From Stentor roeselii (Eukaryota; Ciliophora; Heterotrichea; Heterotrichida; Stentoridae), in NCBI GenBank assembly GCA_006503475.1, contig RSEH01000102.1:62001-126000 (forward strand): DNA of 64,000 nt, in the 5' to 3' direction. Both the position numbers and the translations under genes were made by a program. Each line of letters opens with the position of its first letter. Position 1 is the first letter of the stretch. This document shows positions 28,799-37,463 of this stretch, in pieces. The notes beneath the pieces were generated by a model. That model was not told where the DNA came from and searched no databases. It saw nothing but the letters and a program-made list of their open reading frames with translations.

Positions 28799-29782
28799 AT
28801 GCTGATCCTCGAGGCAAGACACAGAAAATTATTGATGGGGATTTGCTCAGATAAAGCCAAAGTTCTCCATAAAAAAGAGCTTCGAAACATCAAAGAGCCA
28901 GTTTTACCTTTAATCCAGTCATTTTTGAATTCAAATAACATAAATCTACGATCATCTAAAGTAGCATTGACCCTAGCTCCATGCGATCCATTGACCATAA
29001 ACCCAATCCTCTCCTTTTTAAGTGTAATCAAGAAATAGGAGCAAGGGGTCAGAATTCGTCCAGTTCATCATCTAGAAGCTCATTTTAGTTTCTGCCGAAG
29101 ACCTTTTATAGGACTTATCGGGACTCAAACCAGCACTGAGTTAGTTTTACACACCCAGAAATCATTCAAACTACTTGGGATCGATATTGACATTCCTCTA
29201 GGTGAAGTTTTCTTTAAACTTTCGAAAGAGTTGAATGTGCCTTTACACAAATGGGAAAATGTGAGTGAAAGTGAGACGATCCCATATCCAAGTGCAATGA
29301 AAAGTCAAGAAAGTTTAGACTTTTCATTTGCTGGAAGTTATTTTTACACCCTGCAGCATCTCTACCCTCGCAGTCATTATCTTCCATTAACTTCTCCTTT
29401 ACTTGACCCTTGTTTTCATCGTTCGAATCCAAAAACTGTAGAAATTTTGATTAACTCTTTTCAAGCCGCAGTAGAAGAGCAGGTGAGTGATAGAGTGACT
29501 AAAGCACTTCGATATGTGAAAGAAAACCATCCAATCGTAAAGACTTTCGTAAGACCCAAACAGGCCTTTACAGGAGGAATATCTTCAAACCAACGACTTT
29601 CATTAAAATTAAAAGAACTCTGCAATGCCTTCGACTTTCATTACATGCAGAAAAACGAAAAAGACTCGATCGAAATGATCCGAGACCTGATATTTTTCAA
29701 GAAGTGTAACCTCCTCAATCCCCAAAACCTCTCCGCCTACAAAAACTACGCATTAGGTCCTTACACTTTTTTAACCCTCTAA
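28799..29782 (+). CDS. Divergent TsaD/OSGEPL1-like protein (2 exons)
   Basis: Spliced product of 322 residues: exons 28799-29023 and 29039-29782. It has the TsaD/Kae1/Qri7 order. A degraded N-terminal sheet is followed by H86-x3-H90 (VHHLEAH, metal site), then GLIGTQTSTELVLH in place of LLVSGGHTQLV. LGIDIDIPLGEVFFKLSKEL stands for LGETxDDAxGEAFDKVAK. INSFQAAVEEQVSDRVTKAL, TGGISSNQRLSLKL (GGVAAN) and KDSIEMIRD (TDNAAMIA) follow. TsaD makes the threonylcarbamoyl group of t6A37 in tRNA; OSGEPL1 is the mitochondrial form. Loss of the SGGHT motif and the ETSCDDT start suggests weak or lost catalysis. A mitochondrial role is inferred from the family only. Confidence 0.78.
29024..29038 (+). other. 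15-nt intron of the TsaD-like gene
   Basis: GTAATCAAGAAATAG, phase 0. Splicing joins NPILSFLS to EQGVRIRPVHHLEAH, just before the metal-binding histidines. A at position 10. Confidence 0.9.
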
Positions 29783-29833
29783 AATCACTCCACTTTCCAT
29801 CAATGGTTAAAATTCCTTAATAAAAAATCGTTA

Positions 29834-32335
29834 ATGTCGTCGCCTTTGAACTTTGAATTAACAATCTCAGACCTGCACATCCCGAACTACTCAGGGCCGA
29901 TAAAGTGCGCATTAGTCCTTGCGAACTTTTCAACAACAGTGTCAATCCCTTGCCGTCCTTTGAACCTGGTGAACGTTAAAATAGATCCTCAGGACAAGAT
30001 GTACTTAAGTGTCTTTACCCAGTCCTCTGAAGTGGGTTGTTTGGAGATTCCTTGCACGGCGTTCGCCTCAGGCCTTTTGGAGTCGAGGTACCGTTTATAT
30101 GAGAATTCGATAAGCCCTGAAAAAGAACGAGGCCAGTTCAAACCGACTGGAGAAGTCTCTATTAAAATACTCAGACTTGATGATGTCTGTGTTAGATGTG
30201 AAGGGCTGGAAAAACTCGTCAGGGATATCAAGGGAAATCTGGTTGAAATTGAAGAAACTCTTCATAATCACACTGCTAGTGTCTCACTTCATAGCATTAG
30301 TGACCCTCAAGTCGCTTTTCCAATCACTTCTTCAATTCAGCCTAGTCCTTCTGCTGCTTCTAATGCACAGGTACTCAATGTTTCTAGTGGCTCTGCTAAT
30401 CAGAACTTGGCTAATACTTCAGCTAATCAGAATCCGAGTATTTATGCGACTCCTAATCAGACACTTTCGAATTCAGCTAGTCTTCATAAGAAAAACATGT
30501 CCTTGCAGAAAACTAAGAAAAATAAAAATTTGAGGTCGGGAAAACCGGGAAATAAAATCGGAGAAAGGACTGAAAAAATGGAAAAACTTGAAAGTAGTGA
30601 AAGGGGTGAAAAAAATGATAGGTTTGAAAGAGGTGAAAGGGGTGAAAGGGTTGAAAGAGGTGAGAGAAATGAAAGGGTTGAAAGAGGTGAAAGGGGTGAA
30701 AGAAATGAAAGGGTTGAAAGAGGTGAAAGAGGTGAAAAACTCTCCATCGGACAAGACCTCGACCTACGTCGAATGCTAGAAGAAAGCTACAAAGCAAGAA
30801 AAGACCTTCAAGCCAGCATCCACGAAACCACAGACCAACTAAACGGAAACCTAAAAGAACAACGCGAAGCCTTAGACCACGCATTATCCGAGCGTGCATC
30901 AGCAGTAGACAAGCTTTTAGACCTCTCCTCAAAAATCTCATCTCTCGAATCAGAAAACGATTCCCTTCTTCAAAAACTTGAGCAATGCGAAAGTCAATTA
31001 TCCCAATTATCTCCAAAATTAAACCACGCTGAACAAATAGAAGACCAACTGGCCATTCTTTCAACTGACCTGGAAAAATCCATCTCAGAAAACCGAGGCC
31101 TTGACAAGAAGTTGCAAGAAAACCTTTCCAACTTCTCCTCAAACTTGAACTCGCTGAACAAGCGCGTGCAAGACTTGACTGCCGACAAATCTGAACTGTT
31201 GGGAAAAATCGAAGACCTGCAGCGACAGAACCATTTAATGAAGCAAGAAAACGACCGGCTTAACAACCTGGTCAACGAGCTTTGTGGACAAATCGCCCTG
31301 CTTCAGTCAGAACTCGACTTGGCCAAAGCGAGAGAAAGTCGAGAGCAGCATCTTTTGAAGTTGTTGAAAGAAGAGCAGGAGGCGAAGATAAGTTATAAAA
31401 AAGAACTGGACTCTTTGAGTAAACGCTTTGCAGAGATGAGTGAACGGTCAATTGCGCAGAATTCTAAATTGAGTCAAGAAAAAGGCTCTGCTTTGAAAGA
31501 GTTGATGGAAACTAAGAAATTGGCTGAAGGTAAAGAGAGAGAAAGTCTTGTCTTGAAGAAAGACCTGGAAAAAGCTAATAGTGAGATCGTGACTTTAGAA
31601 CAGCATCTTTGTGTCACTGAAGACTTGAACTCGATCATTGACCAGTTGACCCGGCAGAACCAGGAACATGAAAAGAACAACTTGAAACTGATCAGTCATG
31701 TCGAAGCTTTAAGAGAAACTATTGAAGAACAAGCTGAACACATCTCTTCGCAGGGAGAGAGGATCAATGAACTCGAGCTTATCAAGGCTGAAAGAGAAGA
31801 GCAACTTATGAACTTGGAGAATATCATTGATGAACTCAGAAAAGATAGAGAAATTTATAGACCTATCAAAGATGACCCTATCGATATCGCACTTTCTGAT
31901 TATGTCAACACAAGACCTGCTGGTCTTAAGGTGCAGTTTGATAGGGAAGATCATGGAATTTATAACTTTGGAACTAAGAAAATATTTGTTAAACTTGAAC
32001 AAGGAAAACTTCAGATTAGAGTTGGTGGAGGATATATGCAGGTTGAGGATTTTGTCAAACTTTATAGTCCTGTTGAACTTGAAAGGTTTAGTCAACAGAA
32101 AAAAGAACAGGCTCAGAAGATTAGGCAGAGTTATTTGGGAAAATATGCTGATTCACTTGTTGGAAAAGCTAAACCTGGAGAAATTTCACCTGAAAGAGCT
32201 GCGAAAATTTTAAAGGATTCTATGGCTGCTGGAAATTATACTCCTTATTATGCGGTTCAGATCAAGTCACCTGAACGATCGAATGTCAGGTCACCTGTTA
32301 ACTTGGAGAGGATTAGTAGAACATCTTCTAATTAA
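29834..32335 (+). CDS. C2-like/coiled-coil protein with C-terminal GAS2-type domain
   Basis: 833 residues. The N-terminal ~115 look like a beta-rich C2-type fold (LTISDLHIPNYSGPIKCALVLANF). A Ser/Asn/Pro linker follows, then a low-complexity Gly-Glu-Arg array near 255-304, then a long coiled coil about 310-680. Near 690-745 lies IYNFGTKKIFVKLEQG with IRVGGGYMQVEDF, matching the GAS2-related (GAR) domain (YRxG..K..FVR....VRVGGGW..L). GAR domains bind microtubules, so with the coiled coil this is likely a cytoskeletal linker or basal-body/cortical protein. No calponin-homology domain is present, unlike animal GAS2. The tail is Ser/Pro/Arg-rich. No intron. Its stop lies 11 bp from the convergent neighbour. 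Confidence 0.8.
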   Translation: MSSPLNFELTISDLHIPNYSGPIKCALVLANFSTTVSIPCRPLNLVNVKIDPQDKMYLSVFTQSSEVGCLEIPCTAFASGLLESRYRLYENSISPEKERGQFKPTGEVSIKILRLDDVCVRCEGLEKLVRDIKGNLVEIEETLHNHTASVSLHSISDPQVAFPITSSIQPSPSAASNAQVLNVSSGSANQNLANTSANQNPSIYATPNQTLSNSASLHKKNMSLQKTKKNKNLRSGKPGNKIGERTEKMEKLESSERGEKNDRFERGERGERVERGERNERVERGERGERNERVERGERGEKLSIGQDLDLRRMLEESYKARKDLQASIHETTDQLNGNLKEQREALDHALSERASAVDKLLDLSSKISSLESENDSLLQKLEQCESQLSQLSPKLNHAEQIEDQLAILSTDLEKSISENRGLDKKLQENLSNFSSNLNSLNKRVQDLTADKSELLGKIEDLQRQNHLMKQENDRLNNLVNELCGQIALLQSELDLAKARESREQHLLKLLKEEQEAKISYKKELDSLSKRFAEMSERSIAQNSKLSQEKGSALKELMETKKLAEGKERESLVLKKDLEKANSEIVTLEQHLCVTEDLNSIIDQLTRQNQEHEKNNLKLISHVEALRETIEEQAEHISSQGERINELELIKAEREEQLMNLENIIDELRKDREIYRPIKDDPIDIALSDYVNTRPAGLKVQFDREDHGIYNFGTKKIFVKLEQGKLQIRVGGGYMQVEDFVKLYSPVELERFSQQKKEQAQKIRQSYLGKYADSLVGKAKPGEISPERAAKILKDSMAAGNYTPYYAVQIKSPERSNVRSPVNLERISRTSSN
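30594..30742 (+). repeat. Coding minisatellite, Gly-Glu-Arg repeats
   Basis: A tract of 9-nt units close to GGTGAAAGA / GTTGAAAGA / AATGAAAGG. It encodes GER, VER and NER tripeptides arranged as ERVERGERN-type blocks. The plus strand is nearly free of C. Units grouped in 27- and 36-nt higher-order blocks point to unequal exchange or slippage. In frame throughout. Confidence 0.85.
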
Positions 32336-32346
32336 TAATATATAGT

Positions 32347-33171
32347 TTAATTTACGGTGTCTCTAAGGATTTGATGAAGGATATCACTCGCTGAATAACA
32401 ATTTTGCATGCCAGCCCTTTGCCCACAATCTTTAATCTCAGACTCTTTCTTCTTAATATCATGAAAAAACCTATCAATTTTTTTCTTCAACTTCCCCACT
32501 TTTTTTATCATATTCGCACAAATCAAAATGGCGCACTGACACAAAAAAATAGATCTACTAATATTCTCCTTACCCAAAAGACACGGCTTTTGATGAATAA
32601 GAGAAAGAAAGTCTTCCAACTGGCTCTTAGCGCGTCTCAAAGTCGCGAAGTCAAGTTTAGAAAGTGTTTCAAGAAAGGTGCTGAAGTCAGTCCATGATTT
32701 CAGAATTTTTGAGGTTTCTTCATGAAGTTGCTTTTTGCATTTAAAGTAGGGAAAAGACTTTAAAAACTTCAAATTATTTGACTTATTTGCTGAAACTGAG
32801 ACCAGCATTAGAAATATCCCGTCATGGACCTGATAACCTGTGATGCATACTTCATGAATGACAGAGCTAAAATCATGGCAGAGCTTCGTGAATTTAGAGC
32901 AGGTGTCTTTTATGAACTTGTATTCTGATGTGTATTTCGAGCAATGAGAGGATAGGAAACAACCTGAAAGGTCAAGATCTTCTGTAAGGATTGAAAAGTT
33001 GTCTGGATAGGTTTTTTCTTTTATGCACTTGACTCTTGAATATGGCTGGCTGCAATCTTGAAGTGAATTGCATCTTGATGTTAATAAATCAAGCGTAACT
33101 AAGGATGATTTGTTATAAAGTGATAGAGAATACTTGCTTGTCAGTGACTTGCGTTGTGGACTGCATCCCAT
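32347..33171 (-). CDS. Hypothetical helical protein with N-terminal MGC acylation motif
   Basis: 274 residues starting MGCSPQRKS: Gly2, Cys3 and a basic patch are a good myristoylation/palmitoylation signal. The middle and C-terminal parts look helical (SWTDFSTFLETLSKLDFATLRR, a basic helix KKVGKLKKKIDRFFHDIKK), with scattered cysteines. No family recognised. Probably a membrane-anchored helical protein. It converges on the GAS2-domain gene and has a 667-bp upstream gap. Confidence 0.65.
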   Translation of the reverse strand: MGCSPQRKSLTSKYSLSLYNKSSLVTLDLLTSRCNSLQDCSQPYSRVKCIKEKTYPDNFSILTEDLDLSGCFLSSHCSKYTSEYKFIKDTCSKFTKLCHDFSSVIHEVCITGYQVHDGIFLMLVSVSANKSNNLKFLKSFPYFKCKKQLHEETSKILKSWTDFSTFLETLSKLDFATLRRAKSQLEDFLSLIHQKPCLLGKENISRSIFLCQCAILICANMIKKVGKLKKKIDRFFHDIKKKESEIKDCGQRAGMQNCYSASDILHQILRDTVN

Positions 33172-33838
33172 TTTTATTAAAAGTGAAGAGGTAGGTCTAG
33201 AAGGATTTTTAATATTTTCCTTTCGATCTATTTTTTCAAACTTTTAAGGTTTGAAGGGTTCTTTGACCTTAATAATTGTGCGATTTGGAATTTCTTAATT
33301 TTAAGCGTATTCGGAAATTTTTACAAAATGATCAAAATCTTGTAACATAACATTTAAATAATTCTTATTATCTATTAAAATATTCAAGATGATTAATTCA
33401 ATCTAAAATTAAAATCAAGGACTTTCTCAGAGGTTCCTTCTCAATTCACAAAATCTTTTCAAAAAAAGATAATTATAAATACCTATAATTCATCAAGCTT
33501 TGAAATCCAACAATCAAATCCATATAGAAAATTACTCAGGGTGTTAAAACATTAAGCCTGAAAATAAAATTAAACCTATTAATCCTTGCTCAATTTTTTT
33601 ATTAAACCTAACACCCTAATACATAATTTACTGATTATTAAAAAAAAAATTAGTTTTAGTCACAGGTGAATCCATCAAACTCTTAAAAAACTTATAAAAA
33701 CCTAAATCCCCACTCAACCCCTAAAAACCTAATCAACCCCCATGAAACCTCAAACCCATCTCCAAATTCCAAAGCCCTTAAAATCCCCAAACCTCTTAAT
33801 GATCCCTTAAAACCAAGCTAAATCAACCAAATAAATCA
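33172..33838. other. Divergent intergenic region, 667 bp
   Basis: AT-rich in the left two thirds. The last ~130 bp are strikingly C- and A-rich on the plus strand (runs CCCC, CCCCC), ending at the LRR start codon. It contains the 13-nt telomere-unit match at 33607-33619, listed separately. No ORF. Confidence 0.6.
33607..33619 (+). other. Telomere-unit-like 13-mer (1.6 units of CCCTAACA)
   Basis: CCTAACACCCTAA is an exact 13-nt match to tandem CCCTAACA, the heterotrich telomere unit I recall for Stentor and Blepharisma. Intergenic. It could be the template of a telomerase RNA gene, a healed chromosome-end scar, or chance in an A/C-rich leader. Confidence 0.25.
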
Positions 33839-35371
33839 ATGGGAGTTGTCACAAGTCTTCCAGCCCCGATCAAAATCCAATTCCAAGACATCCAAACCGC
33901 GAAAACCGAGTGGATTCTAGACTCAAACCATTTCGAGAACAACTTCAACTACGTGCGAAAAGCAATAAGCGAGGTGTCAAAGAACAAGTTACTCCAAAAG
34001 GTGGTGCTGAAGTTATTTTTCCCAACACTATCTGAAAGCCAAGACCTGAGCAAGTCGATCTCGAAGCTATTATCATCAAAAGGAACAGTAGTGATCTACG
34101 GCTCGAATCTTCACTTTTTCAATCATCATCGATGGGTCAAGTTGTGGGCAAGCGCTAAAGTCACCAACTTACAGATAAAGTTTGAGATGCTGGACCAGGG
34201 ATTTGACTACTTGACTCAAGGACTCTGCAGCAATAAGACCATTAAAATCTTGGCTTTTCGGTTTTTAAGTGACAGTCAACTCATTCGATTGAGTGAACTC
34301 GTGTCTATCAATCAGAGTGTTTATAACTTGCAGATTATTTTAGAGAGTCGAGTTTATACCTTGGAGAATATTGAGGATGGAATACAAAGCTCGAAAATGC
34401 CCTCGACTCCTCAAAGCACCCTGCCTATTTCGTTCTTGTCACAGGCACAGTCGATTAGCACCTTTGCATTAGGAGGGTATCATAATAGAGCGAATTTTGT
34501 CTCAGGAATCATCAGGAATAAGTCGATTAAAACATTGGTACTTGATAATATCGATATTGAGAAATTGATAAGGCATGATTGGAATGTGGCGTTTAAGGAA
34601 AATAACTGCATTCAAGAAGTTAAAGCTGTTAGAGGGTTGAATACTTTGTCTTCTATGATATTGTTTCAAAGTATGAGGAAAAATAAGAATATACAGTCGC
34701 TTTACTTGGAAGACTGCGTGTTTTTTACTCATGGATTTTTGGGACTTGAAACTCTTTTGAAACAAACTAGTAGTCTTAGAACTATGACTCTTAAAAACCT
34801 TCTGCATCTTAACCTTTCTAAGTTTTCACAGGTTGCAAGTGTGCAAAACTTGGCTAAAGTACTTCTGGCTCTTAGTGGGAACCGGTCTTTGCAAGAAGTT
34901 GTCATCAGCAACTCTGCCAATAACGAGAGCATCCGTTTAGAAGACCCAGAACACCTACTTTCTCCCGCATTTGACCAGCTTTTAAAGATGAATAAGACCT
35001 TAAAGAAAATCGTAATCGAGAACTTCAAACTAGGACCTGAAAGTTTTCCAGGTATCTCAGAAGGACTCTCTGGAAACTCAACCCTGTCAACTTTTTGTCT
35101 CAAGGGAAACTGCTTGACTTGGAGTGACTTGCCAGGCCTAGTAGAAGGTCTTCGAAAAAACAGCCAATTGAGTGTTTTAGATGTGAGTGAAAGCTCAGCG
35201 TTGAAAGATCTCGCTCAAGCTGTCTGCGTCCCTCTCGAGGCGATTTTTTCAGGTCTTTTAGAAGCAGGGCTGAAGACCTTCACAGTCGACGAGTGTTTTT
35301 GGAGTTTGAAGGGCTTACCTTCAGGACTGGCGAACTTAGCTTCAAGTTGCAGGCAGAAGTATTCTGTTTAA
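33839..35371 (+). CDS. Leucine-rich-repeat protein with N-terminal myristoylation motif
   Basis: 510 residues starting MGVVTSLP (Gly2, Ser6), a plausible myristoylation site. The body is a row of RNase-inhibitor-like LRRs of ~28-30 residues with NxSIxxLxL cores: NKTIKILAFRFL, NKSIKTLVLDNI, NKNIQSLYLEDC, TSSLRTMTLKNL, NRSLQEVVISNS, NKTLKKIVIENF, NSTLSTFCLKGN, NSQLSVLDVSES. No other domain. Such proteins are protein-binding scaffolds; partner unknown. No intron. Confidence 0.82.
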   Translation: MGVVTSLPAPIKIQFQDIQTAKTEWILDSNHFENNFNYVRKAISEVSKNKLLQKVVLKLFFPTLSESQDLSKSISKLLSSKGTVVIYGSNLHFFNHHRWVKLWASAKVTNLQIKFEMLDQGFDYLTQGLCSNKTIKILAFRFLSDSQLIRLSELVSINQSVYNLQIILESRVYTLENIEDGIQSSKMPSTPQSTLPISFLSQAQSISTFALGGYHNRANFVSGIIRNKSIKTLVLDNIDIEKLIRHDWNVAFKENNCIQEVKAVRGLNTLSSMILFQSMRKNKNIQSLYLEDCVFFTHGFLGLETLLKQTSSLRTMTLKNLLHLNLSKFSQVASVQNLAKVLLALSGNRSLQEVVISNSANNESIRLEDPEHLLSPAFDQLLKMNKTLKKIVIENFKLGPESFPGISEGLSGNSTLSTFCLKGNCLTWSDLPGLVEGLRKNSQLSVLDVSESSALKDLAQAVCVPLEAIFSGLLEAGLKTFTVDECFWSLKGLPSGLANLASSCRQKYSV

Positions 35372-35394
35372 AGTAACTGATTATTTATTCAAGG

Positions 35395-35646
35395 TTAATC
35401 TTCGAAGTTCTCGGCTGAGAAACTTTCACTGAAAGATTCTTGTTCTTCTTGAAGTTTATTAGGGACTTCTTCAGGTTTGGCCTCTTGAAGTTTTTGAACT
35501 TCTGGTTGGTACTTTTTAGGGAAGAGCTTCTGTAAAACGAGGATTTCATTTGAGGCTAATTTGAAATTTTCATAATCGAATTGTTCAGGGTGAGGTTTTA
35601 ACTCTTCCTTCCTTCTGAGGACAAAAGTGATTTCTTTAGTAGCCAT
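35395..35646 (-). CDS. Small hypothetical protein
   Basis: 83 residues from the ATG at 35646. Composition: an N-terminal basic stretch (ITFVLRRKEEL), a helical middle (ASNEILVLQKLFPKKYQPEVQKL) and an acidic tail (EEQESFSESFSAENFED). No domain recognised. It is convergent with the LRR gene (23 bp) and divergent from NFU1 with only 30 bp between ATGs. It is credible as a small gene because its frame is open over the whole gap and its flanks are tight. Confidence 0.5.
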   Translation of the reverse strand: MATKEITFVLRRKEELKPHPEQFDYENFKLASNEILVLQKLFPKKYQPEVQKLQEAKPEEVPNKLQEEQESFSESFSAENFED

Positions 35647-35676
35647 ATACAATTACCTAAAACTCTCAATATTAAT

Positions 35677-36249
35677 ATGCTGAAAGTCCTTCTCCGCTTT
35701 ATCTCTGTGAAATCAACACCCAACCCCTTATGCAAAAAGTTCATCCCAGATTCAAAACTCTCAACAACCGACACCCACGACATCCCTGAAGCGAAATTCG
35801 CGACAAATTCTCCCCTAGCCTCAGAGTTATTTTCAATAAAAGGCGTAACAAGGGTCTTTTTTTCTCCAGAATTCGTTTCAGTGACCAAGACAGACTTCGC
35901 CAACTGGGACGAGCTTCAACCAGAAGTCGTTAAAACCATTTCCGACTACCTCCTTAAAAACCTGCCACTTTTCACCGAAGCTCCAGAAGGAAAAAACATC
36001 TACAACCCAGAAAGCGAAGTCGAAATGATAATCGAAGAGATAATCGAAGGTCGAATTCGTCCTCACGTTCAAGAAGACGGTGGCGACATAAAGTTCCACG
36101 GTTTCAACATGGACACAGGAATAGTTTCCCTAGAAATGCAAGGTTCCTGCGCAGGGTGTCCCTCCTCATTCGCGACTTTAAAAGACGGTATCGAGAAGAT
36201 GTTGATGTTTTACATTCCAGAAGTAAAAGGAGTAGAAAATCTGAATTAA
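35677..36249 (+). CDS. NFU1: NFU1-type iron-sulphur scaffold
   Basis: 190 residues. The N-terminal Nfu_N domain (STPNPLCKKFIPDS, SPLASELFSIKGVTRVFFSPEFVSVTK) is followed by the NifU domain with IRPHVQEDGGDIKFHGF and the cluster-binding C158-A-G-C161-PSS. This matches mitochondrial NFU1, which passes 4Fe-4S clusters to lipoate synthase and respiratory complexes. The first eight or so residues (MLKVLLRFI) can serve as a very short import helix. Tandem with VMP1 (9 bp between stop and next ATG). Confidence 0.95.
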   Translation: MLKVLLRFISVKSTPNPLCKKFIPDSKLSTTDTHDIPEAKFATNSPLASELFSIKGVTRVFFSPEFVSVTKTDFANWDELQPEVVKTISDYLLKNLPLFTEAPEGKNIYNPESEVEMIIEEIIEGRIRPHVQEDGGDIKFHGFNMDTGIVSLEMQGSCAGCPSSFATLKDGIEKMLMFYIPEVKGVENLN

Positions 36250-36258
36250 TTCATAAAT

Positions 36259-37371
36259 ATGGACCCAGAGTTAGTCACAATCTTCAACAGTCCAGTCCTG
36301 GCTTTTTCAGTTCTTTCGAAGTTGCTGGTCGGGGCAGTTTTGAAGGTTTTGAGTTTTATGAACAAGCACTTACTGATCATCTCTGCCGTAACAGCCGCTG
36401 CATTATCAGCTTACTTCGTGCCTGGGCCTCAAAAGCCAGTAATTTTCATTTAGCTTGTTGACTGGGCAGAAGAAGTCGCTTTGTTCGTCGCTTGGTGGGT
36501 CCTTCTCGGCGTTGCTTCATCGATTGGACTGGGAACAGGTCTTCACACGTTTGTGCTTTACTTGGGCCCTCACATCGCGAAGGTGACGCTTGTCGCTTAT
36601 GAATGCAACTCACTGCCGAAGATGCTGCCGAGCAAATGGAACTACAGGACTTTTGAAGACTGCCCTCAACACCCCACGGGTGTCACTGTTTGGGACATTG
36701 TTCAGACTGTCCAGCTTGAAAGCTTCTTGTGGGGACTTGGAACTGCTTTAGGAGAACTACCTCCTTATTTTATTGCATTCGCTGCACGGGTCGCTAATAG
36801 TAAAAGTGAGGAACTTCAGGAAATTGATCAGTCGGAAAGTGGAGTTGTACAGAAGGCTAGGGTTATTATGGAAAAATGTTTGAAAAAATATGGGTTTGTT
36901 ACGGTTTTAATTTGTGCTTCTATACCCAACCCTCTTTTTGATATTGCTGGATTACTTTGTGGACATTTTGGCATACCGCTTTGGAAGTTTTTAGGGGCTA
37001 CGATTTTGGGAAAAGCTGGGTTTAAAGTTCATATTCAGATGCTTTTTACGATTTTTATGTGTGGGGAAAGTCATATTGACCATATTGCTGAGTTTATTGA
37101 GAAGAAGATTCCTTTCTTTGGGAATTCTTTGACCAGTGCTTTGAGCAAACACAAAAAAACATTGCATTCACCGAATTTTGACAGTCATGAGAGGACTTTT
37201 ATTTCGATTGCGTGGGAACTTGTAATTGTCGCAATGATTTCTTTTTTCATCATTTCTATCTTGAACAGTCTTGTCAGGAACGAACTTAGTAAGGAAAACA
37301 AAAATGAAGGAGTGAAGAGAAAAAGATCTAAAAAAGGGAAGGGTAAAAAAGCCACTAAGAAAAGGAACTAA
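36259..37371 (+). CDS. VMP1: VMP1-like ER scramblase (2 exons)
   Basis: Spliced product of 365 residues: exons 36259-36438 and 36454-37371. WWVLLGVASSIGLGTGLHTFVLYLGPHIAKVTLVAYEC is the signature of vacuole membrane protein 1. The VTT/DedA core follows (ELPPYFIAFAARVAN, KYGFVTVLICASIPNPLFDIAGLLCGHFGIP, GKAGFKVHIQMLFTIF). There are several membrane helices and a Lys-rich C-terminal tail (KRKRSKKGKGKK) that may retain it in the ER. VMP1 moves phospholipids between bilayer leaflets and is needed for autophagosome and lipid-droplet formation. ATG lies 9 bp after the NFU1 stop. Confidence 0.93.
36439..36453 (+). other. 15-nt intron of VMP1
   Basis: GTAATTTTCATTTAG, phase 0. Splicing joins PGPQKP to LVDWAEEVALFVAWW. 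A at position 10. Confidence 0.92.
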
Positions 37372-37463
37372 ATATCTTATAGGAAGGCATTCAGGTCATT
37401 TAAACAAATTAATGCTTTCCGTTACTTATTATTCTTTATTCTTTTTCATAATCTCAATAAACT

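Noticed and set aside
29415-29426. tRNA T-arm-like GTTCGAATCC
   Set aside because: It lies inside the TsaD-like coding sequence and no cloverleaf can be drawn around it.
30473-31142. Reverse-strand ORFs of 87-209 residues
   Set aside because: They mirror the purine-rich Gly-Glu-Arg repeat and the coiled coil; low-complexity Phe/His/Pro translation.
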